Positions 30,571-36,681 of a DNA stretch of 36,681 bases are shown here, piece by piece. The notes under the pieces are model-generated. The model was given only the letters and a program-made list of their open reading frames with translations, ran no database searches and was not told where the DNA came from. Made by a program: the position numbers and the translations under genes. The stretch is from positions 1 to 36,681 of IMG/VR virus record IMGVR_UViG_3300046006_000636. One strand, 5' to 3'. Source of the DNA: a virus. The first letter of the stretch is position 1. Each line of letters begins with the position of its first letter.

Positions 30571-30956
30571 TATTTAGCTTTCTTCGCTGGTGCTTTCTTA
30601 ACAGCCTTCTTAACTGGGGCTGCTTCAACTGCTTGTACTGCAAGCTTCAACAAAAGGGTGGTGTTCTTGTCGCCAATCTTGCTGGATACAAATGACAAGA
30701 CAACAGAAGCAACAGGAACAAGTGCAGCGATAAGTTCTGCTGACCAACCCTGCTGAACGCCAACATAAGTCAAGAGACCAACGGCGGCACCTTTCATTCC
30801 TGTGTCTAAATGTGCAATCTTTTTGTTCTTTTCCATGGTTTCCACCTGTTTTCTGTGTTGTTCGTATACTTCGTCAAAGCCTAGTTTATCCATGAACTCA
30901 GATGAGCTAATGAATAACCCTGCTTTACGCATCTCTCTTTTATTAGGCGCTTTCAT
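30570..30956 (-). CDS. Membrane protein with Lys/Ala tail
   Basis: A 128-aa protein. Basic N-terminus with a coiled helix (to ~45), two hydrophobic segments (GAAVGLLTYVGVQQG... and ELIAALVPVASVVLSFV), and a histone-like tail, APVKKAVKKAPAKKAK. Start 30956 overlaps the methyltransferase stop (TAATG), preferred to 30971. Could be a second holin or a membrane-DNA anchor; undecided. Confidence 0.68.
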   Translation of the reverse strand: MKAPNKREMRKAGLFISSSEFMDKLGFDEVYEQHRKQVETMEKNKKIAHLDTGMKGAAVGLLTYVGVQQGWSAELIAALVPVASVVLSFVSSKIGDKNTTLLLKLAVQAVEAAPVKKAVKKAPAKKAK

Positions 30957-31468
30957 TACTTTGTACCCCAACAGCGCAGGTCGGTGCCAAGCTTGTTGAC
31001 AGCGGAATGCTCAAAGTAGCCTTCCATGAGTTGATTGAGTTCCCATTCACCAATGTTGCGGTAGTGCTCCCACGGGCGAATAGGGTTCTCGTCAATGGCT
31101 GAGTGAGGTGCGCGACCTTCACCCGCCATAGTGGCGATAAAGATTCCACCCTCACGCAAAGAGGACATGGCGTTAAAGATGATTTCCCCATAATGAGGTG
31201 TGTGTTCAAAGACTTCGTTGCACACAACAACATCAAATGAATTGTTCTTCCAGTAATCAACAGCATCAACAACTAGGTCAACGCCAGGTCCTTCTTGCAT
31301 GTCAATGCCTATATACATTTCGGCATGGGGTTCTAGTAGCTCCCGAATGCCACCGTTAATATTCAACGAGCCAATTTCAAGAATGTCAAACTTCTTGTAG
31401 TCATGGAACTCGCGTGTCCGCCAGTCAATGAAAGTGTTGTAGGTATAATCAAGTGCTGAAGCATGCAT
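30956..31468 (-). CDS. SAM-dependent methyltransferase
   Basis: A 170-aa class I methyltransferase. Motif I DILEIGSLNINGG, motif II YIGIDMQEG, post-I VDLVVDA, and FDVVVCNEVFEHTPHYGEI fit the Methyltransf_11 group that methylates small molecules or sugars rather than DNA. It overlaps the glycosyltransferase stop (TAATG), so the two probably work together on a glycan. Confidence 0.85.
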   Translation of the reverse strand: MHASALDYTYNTFIDWRTREFHDYKKFDILEIGSLNINGGIRELLEPHAEMYIGIDMQEGPGVDLVVDAVDYWKNNSFDVVVCNEVFEHTPHYGEIIFNAMSSLREGGIFIATMAGEGRAPHSAIDENPIRPWEHYRNIGEWELNQLMEGYFEHSAVNKLGTDLRCWGTK

Positions 31469-33234
31469 TATCGTGCTCGTTTCTGTTGGTCGTACTTTTC
31501 CTTATCCAAGTTTACTATACGGGCAAGCTCATCATTGGGAACCTTATTGATTGTCACTGAATGTTCATGGACACAACGAGCCTTGGAAGTAATCAGACAC
31601 TTACGACCTTTGTCAACCACATGGTCAACTAGGTGGTCATCACCCCACCAGAGTTGTAGTTCTTCTGGGAATCGGTAGTCAGTCAGGTCAGACGCCAGCA
31701 TCATGGCAAAGCCCGCCATGCCACCTGTGCCGTCATAGCGACCACGACAGGTATCTGTGACCACTCTGTCCTGTGCAAGTGCTGAGTACTGCGGGCAAAT
31801 CAAGCCAATGGAGTCGTCACGGTCTAGTTCTGCCACCAAGTGGGACACACAGTTCTCGTTTAGGTACACATCATCGTTCAAGAAGAACACATGATTGCCA
31901 GTTTTGGATAAATTAAACCCAAAGTTCCATGCTTTGTGGATGTTGAACTCGCCAGAAGTCATCACTTTTTTGACTTTTTTGTCATTTATGTCGTCAAGTC
32001 TGTCAAAAGCTTCTTGACCGTCACAAATAACGAAAATATTGTCAACTTTTTGGTCTTGCAGCAGCTGGTTAACAACGCGGCGTAAACCTGCAATGTTGTC
32101 TTTGGTTGGAATCACCACATCAGCCATGCTTACAGCGTTCTTATAGAAAAACATGTTGTCACTGAGCCGTTTATCATGTGGCGCGTGTCCTAGAGCCTTG
32201 TAGCCGTGTTCTAGGGCAATCTGATGCCTACCAAGACGATGCGCCGCAATAGCCAAGAGGTCATGAGGCAACCAACCCCACATAACAGCCTCTGTAAGAT
32301 ACAAATCACCACGGTTAGTCAATGACAAAGCACGAGAAGCGGCGAAATAACAACCTTCCCAATGCCCAATGTCGTAATAGTGCTGTGCAAGGTCAACCCA
32401 AAGCTCACGACCCCATGGATATTCACCACAACCACGAAGAAGCCACTTTTCACGCTCTTCAGGTGACTGTTTAGCGATGTACCGCATGGAGAATGCTCGT
32501 TCAGGTGCCCAAACAGATGAAGGCATCAACAAATGACGCTTGAACATCTCCACGGACTCTTGTGTACGCCCATAGAACATCAACTCACGGGCGCAATAAT
32601 AAACATTGCGGTCATTGTCAGGGTTTTCTTCAACATCCAACAACAAAAGAGGCAAATAAGAACTACGAGACTTCGTATTGTCAGCAAAATGGTAGATACG
32701 AAGCCCGCATTGACCTTGTAACTCTTGATGTCCAGACTGAGTGATGTTGACCTCATGGACTGCGTTCATCCATCTGTGGGAGAAACGGCGCGTAATCTTG
32801 TCACCTTGATAAATCAAACCAGGCTTACCGCGCGCAATAGTTCCCTGAATGTCAATGGAACCATCTTCGCTGTGGATGTATTCTTCCCAATTCCATGTGT
32901 AGGTATACCGAGCACGATTTACAGAGCCATCGTTGGGCACAGCCTCAAGGTGGGCGCGCCAACCATCACCAAGAACCTCATCCACATCAAGGTTGATAAT
33001 CCAATCAATGTCATTTGGCAGTAGGTCAAGTAGGTGATTGCGAGCATTACCAAAGTGCCATGGAACTATCTTTGCTTCATGAACAGTCACACCACATGCT
33101 CTCGCCAAGGCGACCGAGTCATCATCAGAGCCTGTATCAAGTAGCACACGATAATCAGCATCTTTAGCGGAATCAGCCCAACGAGCAATGTGCTTGGACT
33201 CGTTCTTCATTATTGAGACAATTGCAACCTTCAT
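31468..33234 (-). CDS. Bifunctional GT2 glycosyltransferase
   Basis: A 588-aa protein with two family-2 GT-A domains. The first (about 1-200) has VSIMKNESKHI, DTGSDDDS and the metal-binding LDVDE (82-86). A helical TPR-like middle (about 200-360) contains HYYDIGHWEGCYFAASRALS. The second (370-588) has VVIPTKDN, LNDD (452-455) and WWGDDH (529-534). It probably adds two sugars in sequence. Candidate acceptors are the Thr-rich collagen fibre or a host/phage glycan. Start 33234 overlaps the upstream stop by ATGA, with AAGGA before it. Confidence 0.88.
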   Translation of the reverse strand: MKVAIVSIMKNESKHIARWADSAKDADYRVLLDTGSDDDSVALARACGVTVHEAKIVPWHFGNARNHLLDLLPNDIDWIINLDVDEVLGDGWRAHLEAVPNDGSVNRARYTYTWNWEEYIHSEDGSIDIQGTIARGKPGLIYQGDKITRRFSHRWMNAVHEVNITQSGHQELQGQCGLRIYHFADNTKSRSSYLPLLLLDVEENPDNDRNVYYCARELMFYGRTQESVEMFKRHLLMPSSVWAPERAFSMRYIAKQSPEEREKWLLRGCGEYPWGRELWVDLAQHYYDIGHWEGCYFAASRALSLTNRGDLYLTEAVMWGWLPHDLLAIAAHRLGRHQIALEHGYKALGHAPHDKRLSDNMFFYKNAVSMADVVIPTKDNIAGLRRVVNQLLQDQKVDNIFVICDGQEAFDRLDDINDKKVKKVMTSGEFNIHKAWNFGFNLSKTGNHVFFLNDDVYLNENCVSHLVAELDRDDSIGLICPQYSALAQDRVVTDTCRGRYDGTGGMAGFAMMLASDLTDYRFPEELQLWWGDDHLVDHVVDKGRKCLITSKARCVHEHSVTINKVPNDELARIVNLDKEKYDQQKRAR

Positions 33235-33875
33235 TGTTCCTTCTCCACAAACTCATAGAAATACAACTCTTCTGAACTCTCACTCACCCAACGAGAACCT
33301 GTGTGTTCGCATGAGAACTCTTTACCAAACACTTGCCAATCAGGCTTTACAAGTTCACGGGAGATGAAAGCGCCGCCATCCATCCACATCACACGATTGT
33401 TGGGTTGCATGAAGTATTGACCACCTTCACCTTCAAAGACATGCCCACATTTGTGACCTGCAGCCATTTCCCCATAACCTGCATGATATTGAGGACCGAG
33501 ACACCAATCAATGGTGAACATGTACTTGGCTTTGTGCAGAGTACGGTCTTTGAGCATGATGTGCGCGCCGCGATTCTTTAAATAGTCCACGATTCCTGCG
33601 CTGGCATAGTACGACATGGAATCCCACAATTGAAGCCAATCAAGAGGGAAGTGACTAGCCTTCTCACTGCCACGAAGGTAGTGAATGGGCACACGAGCAT
33701 GCTGAGACCCATATTCAGTCATTACGGAGAACAACGCACAACGCTGAGGAATAGAGGTAAACATAAAGACCTCAACAACGACAACAGGGTTATCAGGATG
33801 AGGGTCTTGGTTATAGAAGAAACCAGTGTCTAAATAGGCTACGAAAGTAGGGATATTGATATTCAGGTAATTCAT
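33231..33875 (-). CDS. Hypothetical protein with conserved KCGH/PNNR motif
   Basis: A 214-aa protein. YMFTIDWCLGPQYHAGYGEM and then HKCGHVFEGEGGQYFMQPNNRVMWMD resemble a family I recall from marine phages with no known role. Start 33875 chosen: GGAGGG 7 nt upstream and ATGA overlap with the HTH gene stop. It directly precedes the glycosyltransferase and may supply or modify the same target. Confidence 0.65.
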   Translation of the reverse strand: MNYLNINIPTFVAYLDTGFFYNQDPHPDNPVVVVEVFMFTSIPQRCALFSVMTEYGSQHARVPIHYLRGSEKASHFPLDWLQLWDSMSYYASAGIVDYLKNRGAHIMLKDRTLHKAKYMFTIDWCLGPQYHAGYGEMAAGHKCGHVFEGEGGQYFMQPNNRVMWMDGGAFISRELVKPDWQVFGKEFSCEHTGSRWVSESSEELYFYEFVEKEQ

Positions 33876-34222
33876 TGGCTTTCCCTCCATTTAGCAATGC
33901 GTATCTGTTGACATAGGCGACAACGGCGCGAAAGATTCCCTTGATTATCTACATACTCATACAAGTTGTCACCAGACAAAGGATGACCACGAAAACAATG
34001 AGAAGACAAAGGTCTACCTTTACGGTTTCCCTGCTTGTTCTTCACAGGTGCTTTATAACCCTCAGACAACGGATGAATACCCGTCAGAACCTTCTTAACC
34101 GTGCTCACAGAACAGTTAAAAACAAAGGCAACATCATGATGAGTCATCGGCGCAGAACAATCCAAGTAATACTCGTAACATTCAATCATCTCAACAATGT
34201 CAGCCTTAGACAACTTAGCCAT
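33872..34222 (-). CDS. HTH and zinc-knuckle DNA-binding protein
   Basis: A 116-aa protein. An HTH at about 27-48 (MTHHDVAFVFNCSVSTVKKVL), a basic linker (KNKQGNRKGRPLS) and C-terminal HCFRGHPLSGDN...RRCRLCQQ, a zinc-binding element common beside HNH folds. Probably a transcription regulator or homing-type DNA-binding protein. It could bind the paired sites at 665-691 and 34531-34560. Its stop overlaps the downstream ATG. Confidence 0.72.
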   Translation of the reverse strand: MAKLSKADIVEMIECYEYYLDCSAPMTHHDVAFVFNCSVSTVKKVLTGIHPLSEGYKAPVKNKQGNRKGRPLSSHCFRGHPLSGDNLYEYVDNQGNLSRRCRLCQQIRIAKWRESQ

Positions 34223-34260
34223 GAACTAATAGTAATGCATAAGCATCAAAACCAATGCAA

Positions 34261-34494
34261 CTAAAAGGGAAGCCTGTTATCCAACACAGGACTAATGCTC
34301 TTCAACAAATCCCACACCTTCTCAGCATGCACGCGCAAAGCATCCCTATGTTGCGCATTAAAAGAATCAACACCATCAAAGTGTGTGAAACCCTCAAGAC
34401 GCTTCAACTCTGCCTGCCATTGCTTATCAACGGCAACGAAGCCCTGTAGTTCAGCAGCAAGCGCGCCAATTAATCTGTTCTTATCTGTAGCCAT
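34261..34494 (-). CDS. Hypothetical helical protein
   Basis: A 77-aa protein (ATDKNRLIGALAAELQGFVAV...AELKRLEGFTHF...HAEKVWDLLKSI), wholly helical, no family recognised. GGGAG lies 7 nt before ATG 34494. An in-frame GTG start at 34554 would lie in the shared repeat; less likely. First gene of the left-going block after the noncoding region. Confidence 0.65.
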   Translation of the reverse strand: MATDKNRLIGALAAELQGFVAVDKQWQAELKRLEGFTHFDGVDSFNAQHRDALRVHAEKVWDLLKSISPVLDNRLPF

Positions 34495-34542
34495 GTCGTA
34501 CTCCCATGTGTCGTGTTGTACACAGAGTATACACCAAAAACA

Positions 34543-34560
34543 ATCTGCTAGCACACACCA
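34543..34560. repeat. Control repeat, right copy
   Basis: Matches 665-682 at 17 of 18 positions (ATCTGCTAGC then T/C, then ACACACCA-type end). Another ACACCA lies at 34531-34536, and a minus-strand TATACT lies just beyond. Like the left copy it precedes a left-going gene, so it is probably a shared operator or promoter element. Confidence 0.6.
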
Positions 34561-34663
34561 CGAAAGATATGTAGAAAATGTGGGACTACAACCAATGTGT
34601 ACACTAGCGTACGCACCGACTAGAAAGTCTCAAGTTGGCTACAAGGAACAGAAGAACACTAAA

Positions 34664-34704
34664 AACGCTAACAAAAGTATGCAAAACGCTTGCAAAAGTT
34701 AGCA
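34664..34704. repeat. Iteron-like direct repeats
   Basis: Two 20-nt copies, AACGCTAACAAAAGTATGCA and AACGCTTGCAAAAGTTAGCA, 21 nt apart, identical at 16 of 20 positions. The outer GCTAAC and GTTAGC also form an inverted repeat. About two helical turns apart, they could bind a replication or regulatory protein. Confidence 0.5.
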
Positions 34705-34852
34705 GGCTAGAAATACTGAAGAAGAAAGAGGAATGATAAGGGCATAACTACTAGCCGTAATTGACCGCTCAGTTAATTAATTGCTGTCGTATTTGCTGTG
34801 TTTGTGCAGCCATTGTGTGCTTGTTGGTGTGTAATAGCCAGTTATCAACCTA

Positions 34853-34890
34853 CGGGTAAACTATCAAGTTAGGTATGACTTGTTTACCCG
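34853..34890. other. Perfect 9-bp inverted repeat
   Basis: CGGGTAAAC and GTTTACCCG flank a 20-nt spacer which can pair again (AAGT/ACTT). There is no T-run on either side, so it is more likely an operator or origin stem-loop than a terminator. Confidence 0.6.
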
Positions 34891-35085
34891 ACTGTTCGGT
34901 GCACGACTACCTGGGACTGCTGGCTACTACACATGTATAGGTTATCAGACATTGATGCTGTAATCAATTAATACAGCCGTTGATGTAGTGATGTATACAC
35001 ATTCGTTGTTGTATGTGACCACATAGGCATATACACATGGATAGTCATATAGTCAGTCAGTACCTGTACACACATACCCTAGGCA

Positions 35086-35108
35086 CCCCCATACCCACCC
35101 CCCCACCC
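35086..35108 (-). other. G-quadruplex-type tract
   Basis: The minus strand reads four G-runs of 3, 7, 3 and 5 separated by 1-3 nt, fitting the G-quadruplex pattern; 12 bases later comes TATATATATAAA. It could pause polymerase or help strand opening. Confidence 0.5.
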
Positions 35109-35170
35109 ACCGTCAATTTGTATATATATAAAGGGTAGGGAGCCGTGGTTACTTCTAAATACTTCTTATG

Positions 35171-35317
35171 TTACGAGTTGTCGTTTTCTGTGATTCGGTC
35201 TTCTGGTGGTGTGTAGAAGGATGCTTCGTATTGTTCAAATTCTGTTTGTTCGTCGTATTCGTCTAGTAGGTATGCTTCGTCGCCGTTGATTACTACTATT
35301 TGTCGTGGATTGTTCAT
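35171..35317 (-). CDS. Small acidic protein
   Basis: A 48-aa very acidic protein (NNPRQIVVINGDEAYLLDEY, then DEQTEFEQYEASFYTPPEDR). TATAGT lies 6 nt before ATG with no ribosome site, fitting leaderless translation. Its composition resembles small phage inhibitors or DNA-mimic proteins, but that is only a guess. Codon use and a clean start support it as a gene. Confidence 0.6.
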   Translation of the reverse strand: MNNPRQIVVINGDEAYLLDEYDEQTEFEQYEASFYTPPEDRITENDNS

Positions 35318-35922
35318 GTGTTTACTATACCCCGTACGGTTGTTTTGTTAAGTACTGTTGTGAATTTTTATTTTGTGTTGCCTGTAATTTGTTGTATGCT
35401 AACAGTTTGTTGTCAACTTTGGGTATCTGTGAATGGTTGCGCCTCATGAGCGGCGCGCTCTCTAGTGCCTTTGCTTCGCTGTCGCTCGCACGGCACGACC
35501 TTTTTGTTGTGTTTGTTATCCGCCCTAAGAAAGAACAAAGAACGGCAAGAAAAAGAAAGAATGCACCCGTTGTGTGACTAGGCGCAGTTCCACACCCCCA
35601 GCAGCGTTTATAACTTTTGTTATAGGGGCAGGGCTTCACTTTCCTGACCAGATTGGGTACTGGATTTATTTCTTTCTTCTAAAATAAAAGCGGAACGCAA
35701 AACCCGCGCCCTCTAACGGCATCCACGGTAGGCTCATTTAAGTGCTTGGCGGGAAATTAATCAACCACCTCTACTCGTGTACCTTCGCGGCATGGGTGTG
35801 TCCTAACCACACCAATAATCCACCTATCAGGGTGGAGCTGAAACTCTCTCTATTGATTAGAAAGAGTCATTACCTTCTTGACCTTTTTAGTCAGGTTTAA
35901 TTCCCGACCTGTTTGGTCAGGA
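35318..35922. other. Structured noncoding region
   Basis: About 605 nt. ORFs on both strands here (35305-35577 plus; 35325-35639 minus) lack ribosome sites and plausible composition. It holds hairpins: TATAAC/GTTATA near 35610, GGTGTG/CACACC near 35797, CCACC/GGTGG near 35822, ACTCTCTCTA/TTAGAAAGAGT near 35842-35866, and CCTGACC/GGTCGGG on the minus strand near 35905-35925. The last may terminate the Lys-rich gene. No tRNA was seen. Confidence 0.5.
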
Positions 35923-36492
35923 TTACCTAGAATCGTGTTTGCCTTCCCATGGCAGAAGCTTCTTCTTTGCAAGCGCCTGTTCGGCTGCTGCTTCTTGCTC
36001 TGCTTTGCGGGCTAACCACTCAGGGTTTGGAGTTCTAGTTGCTTTGAACTCTGTTTCAGCCTTGTGATGTGGCTGCTTTTCAACCTTTTTATTAAATTTT
36101 TTTTCTGGCGCAACATTAGAGACGATTAATGGTTGCTTCTCTGCAGGCTTTGGCTTGAGTGCTTTTTGGCGTTGCTTGTATTCTTCAAGGGCTTTTTCGC
36201 GGTCTTTGACTGCGTACTCTCTGGCAAGTTGTTGTTCAATGGCTATTTGCGCAGGGGTCTTTGTAGTGACGGTGCGTTTGCCTTTGCGTTTGCGCTTCTT
36301 TTTAATCTTGTTCACCTTGTTGATTTCGTCATAACCTAAAGGCTTTTCTACTACCTTTGTGCCGTCAGCTTTAATCACGGTCACTGGTGAGTTCAGTTCT
36401 GGCTTATAAGCCTTACCTGTAGTCCAGCGTGGATTAATCGTGTGGTTGGCAATGTACCGATTGGTACTGCGTCTGTAATTCATTCCTGCCAT
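35923..36492 (-). CDS. Lys-rich hypothetical protein
   Basis: A 189-aa basic, probably mostly disordered protein. KIKKKRKRKGKRTVTTK (about 63-79) is a nuclear-localisation-like basic patch, followed by a charged helix (AIEQQLAREYAVKDREKALEEYKQRQKALK) and Lys/Pro/Glu-rich C-terminus (LARKAEQEAAAEQALAKKKLLPW). AAGGAG lies 6 nt before the ATG. No family recognised; nucleic-acid binding is likely from composition. It has its own promoter motif upstream. Confidence 0.7.
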   Translation of the reverse strand: MAGMNYRRSTNRYIANHTINPRWTTGKAYKPELNSPVTVIKADGTKVVEKPLGYDEINKVNKIKKKRKRKGKRTVTTKTPAQIAIEQQLAREYAVKDREKALEEYKQRQKALKPKPAEKQPLIVSNVAPEKKFNKKVEKQPHHKAETEFKATRTPNPEWLARKAEQEAAAEQALAKKKLLPWEGKHDSR

Positions 36493-36511
36493 ATCGTGCT
36501 CCTTGGTTCAA

Positions 36512-36533
36512 CTATACATTACAACCACTACCT
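36512..36533 (-). promoter_or_regulatory. Putative phage promoter motif (copy 7, N8 class)
   Basis: On the minus strand AGGTAGTGG then TATAG (TAGTGG-N8-TATAG), 19 nt before the Lys-rich gene ATG. Most bases match the plus-strand copy after the capsid terminator, including CTAGGTA and TATAGT. Confidence 0.45.
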
Positions 36534-36555
36534 AGAAATGCTACTAGGTCATATT

Positions 36556-36681
36556 CTTGTGATATATCACCACTCAACTTCGCACTAAATTTCGTACTAA
36601 ATTTTGCGCTGATTCTTACGCTTTTGGTAAGCCTTTTGGTTGTTCTCACGGATTTTTTCTTTAGACAAATTTTGCTTGTAA
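36556..36681. repeat. Terminal direct repeat, right copy
   Basis: Exact copy of 4-129. It contains the palindrome GTGATATATCAC and the tail of the HNH gene, cut off at the window end. Confidence 0.9.
36597..36681 (-). CDS. HNH endonuclease, partial duplicate from terminal repeat
   Basis: The last ~27 codons of the HNH gene, including the stop, identical to 45-129. Not a second gene; it follows from circular assembly or a terminal repeat. On a circle the HNH gene would be followed, leftward, by the promoter motif and Lys-rich gene at 36492. Confidence 0.8.
   Translation of the reverse strand, partial: YKQNLSKEKIRENNQKAYQKRKNQRKI

Larger units (their letters stand above)
34495..35170. other. 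Noncoding control/origin candidate region
   Basis: About 676 nt without a convincing ORF on either strand. It holds the copied control repeat (34543-34560), an iteron-like pair (34664-34704), a strong inverted repeat (34853-34890), a smaller one (34959-34979), a G-rich minus-strand tract (35086-35108) and an adjacent TATATATATAAA. This density of structured elements next to an AT-rich stretch is typical of replication or control regions. The phage carries no recognisable replisome genes. Confidence 0.6.

Noticed and set aside
35305-35639. ORFs of 90 aa (plus) and 104 aa (minus)
   Set aside because: They overlap on opposite strands, lack ribosome sites, and have unlikely composition; the region has many hairpins instead.
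35640-35925. Possible tRNA among the tandem hairpins
   Set aside because: No full cloverleaf: no matching acceptor stem, no proper T-loop, no anticodon stem at the right distance.

Overview
This window looks like one complete genome of a tailed double-stranded DNA phage, most likely short-tailed (podovirus-like). I see a terminase, portal, scaffold, HK97-type capsid protein, a P22-like adaptor/propeller-tail pair and a run of large internal/ejection-type proteins. I see no tape-measure protein, sheath or tail-tube gene. The first ~129 bases recur exactly at the end (4-129 = 36556-36681), so the molecule is either circularly assembled (about 36.55 kb) or has a short terminal repeat. There is no integrase or obvious lysogeny repressor. 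The sequence is moderately AT-rich. The host cannot be fixed from the sequence; the small zinc-binding, Lys-rich and 2-oxoglutarate-oxygenase genes are of a kind common in aquatic environmental phages.

Layout. Bases 758-28766 are one long rightward block. In order it holds: small terminase; a 117-aa unknown; a 1785-aa collagen-like fibre gene lying between the two terminase genes; large terminase; a train of tiny, mostly Lys-rich genes with overlapping stop/start codons; portal; scaffold; capsid; a double-hairpin terminator; a small virion protein; adaptor and propeller-like tail proteins; two tail-tip/fibre-like proteins, one FN3-polyproline-Cys-rich; two small proteins; a prolyl-4-hydroxylase-type oxygenase; four internal virion/ejection candidates ending in a 1583-aa protein; and a lysis cassette (lipoprotein, two-TM holin candidate, secreted lytic transglycosylase). 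Genes from 36492 down to 28690, plus 664 to 45, run leftward. They encode an HNH endonuclease, a Lys-rich protein, small acidic proteins, an HTH/zinc protein, a two-domain glycosyltransferase with a methyltransferase, small membrane proteins, a RusA resolvase and a sigma-region-4-like protein. The strands diverge at about 665-757 and converge, with overlapping genes, at 28690-28766.

No DNA polymerase, primase or helicase is recognisable, so replication probably uses host machinery. Two gene-poor stretches (34495-35170 and 35318-35922) hold inverted repeats, iteron-like direct repeats and a G-quadruplex-type tract, and are origin/control candidates. A recurring two-part motif, TAATGR-N8/9 or N12-TATAR, sits before seven transcription-unit starts on both strands and may be the phage's own promoter.

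The most interesting biology is a possible virion-modification system: a giant Thr/Pro-rich collagen-like fibre in the same genome as a prolyl-hydroxylase-type enzyme, a double GT2 glycosyltransferase and a SAM methyltransferase.
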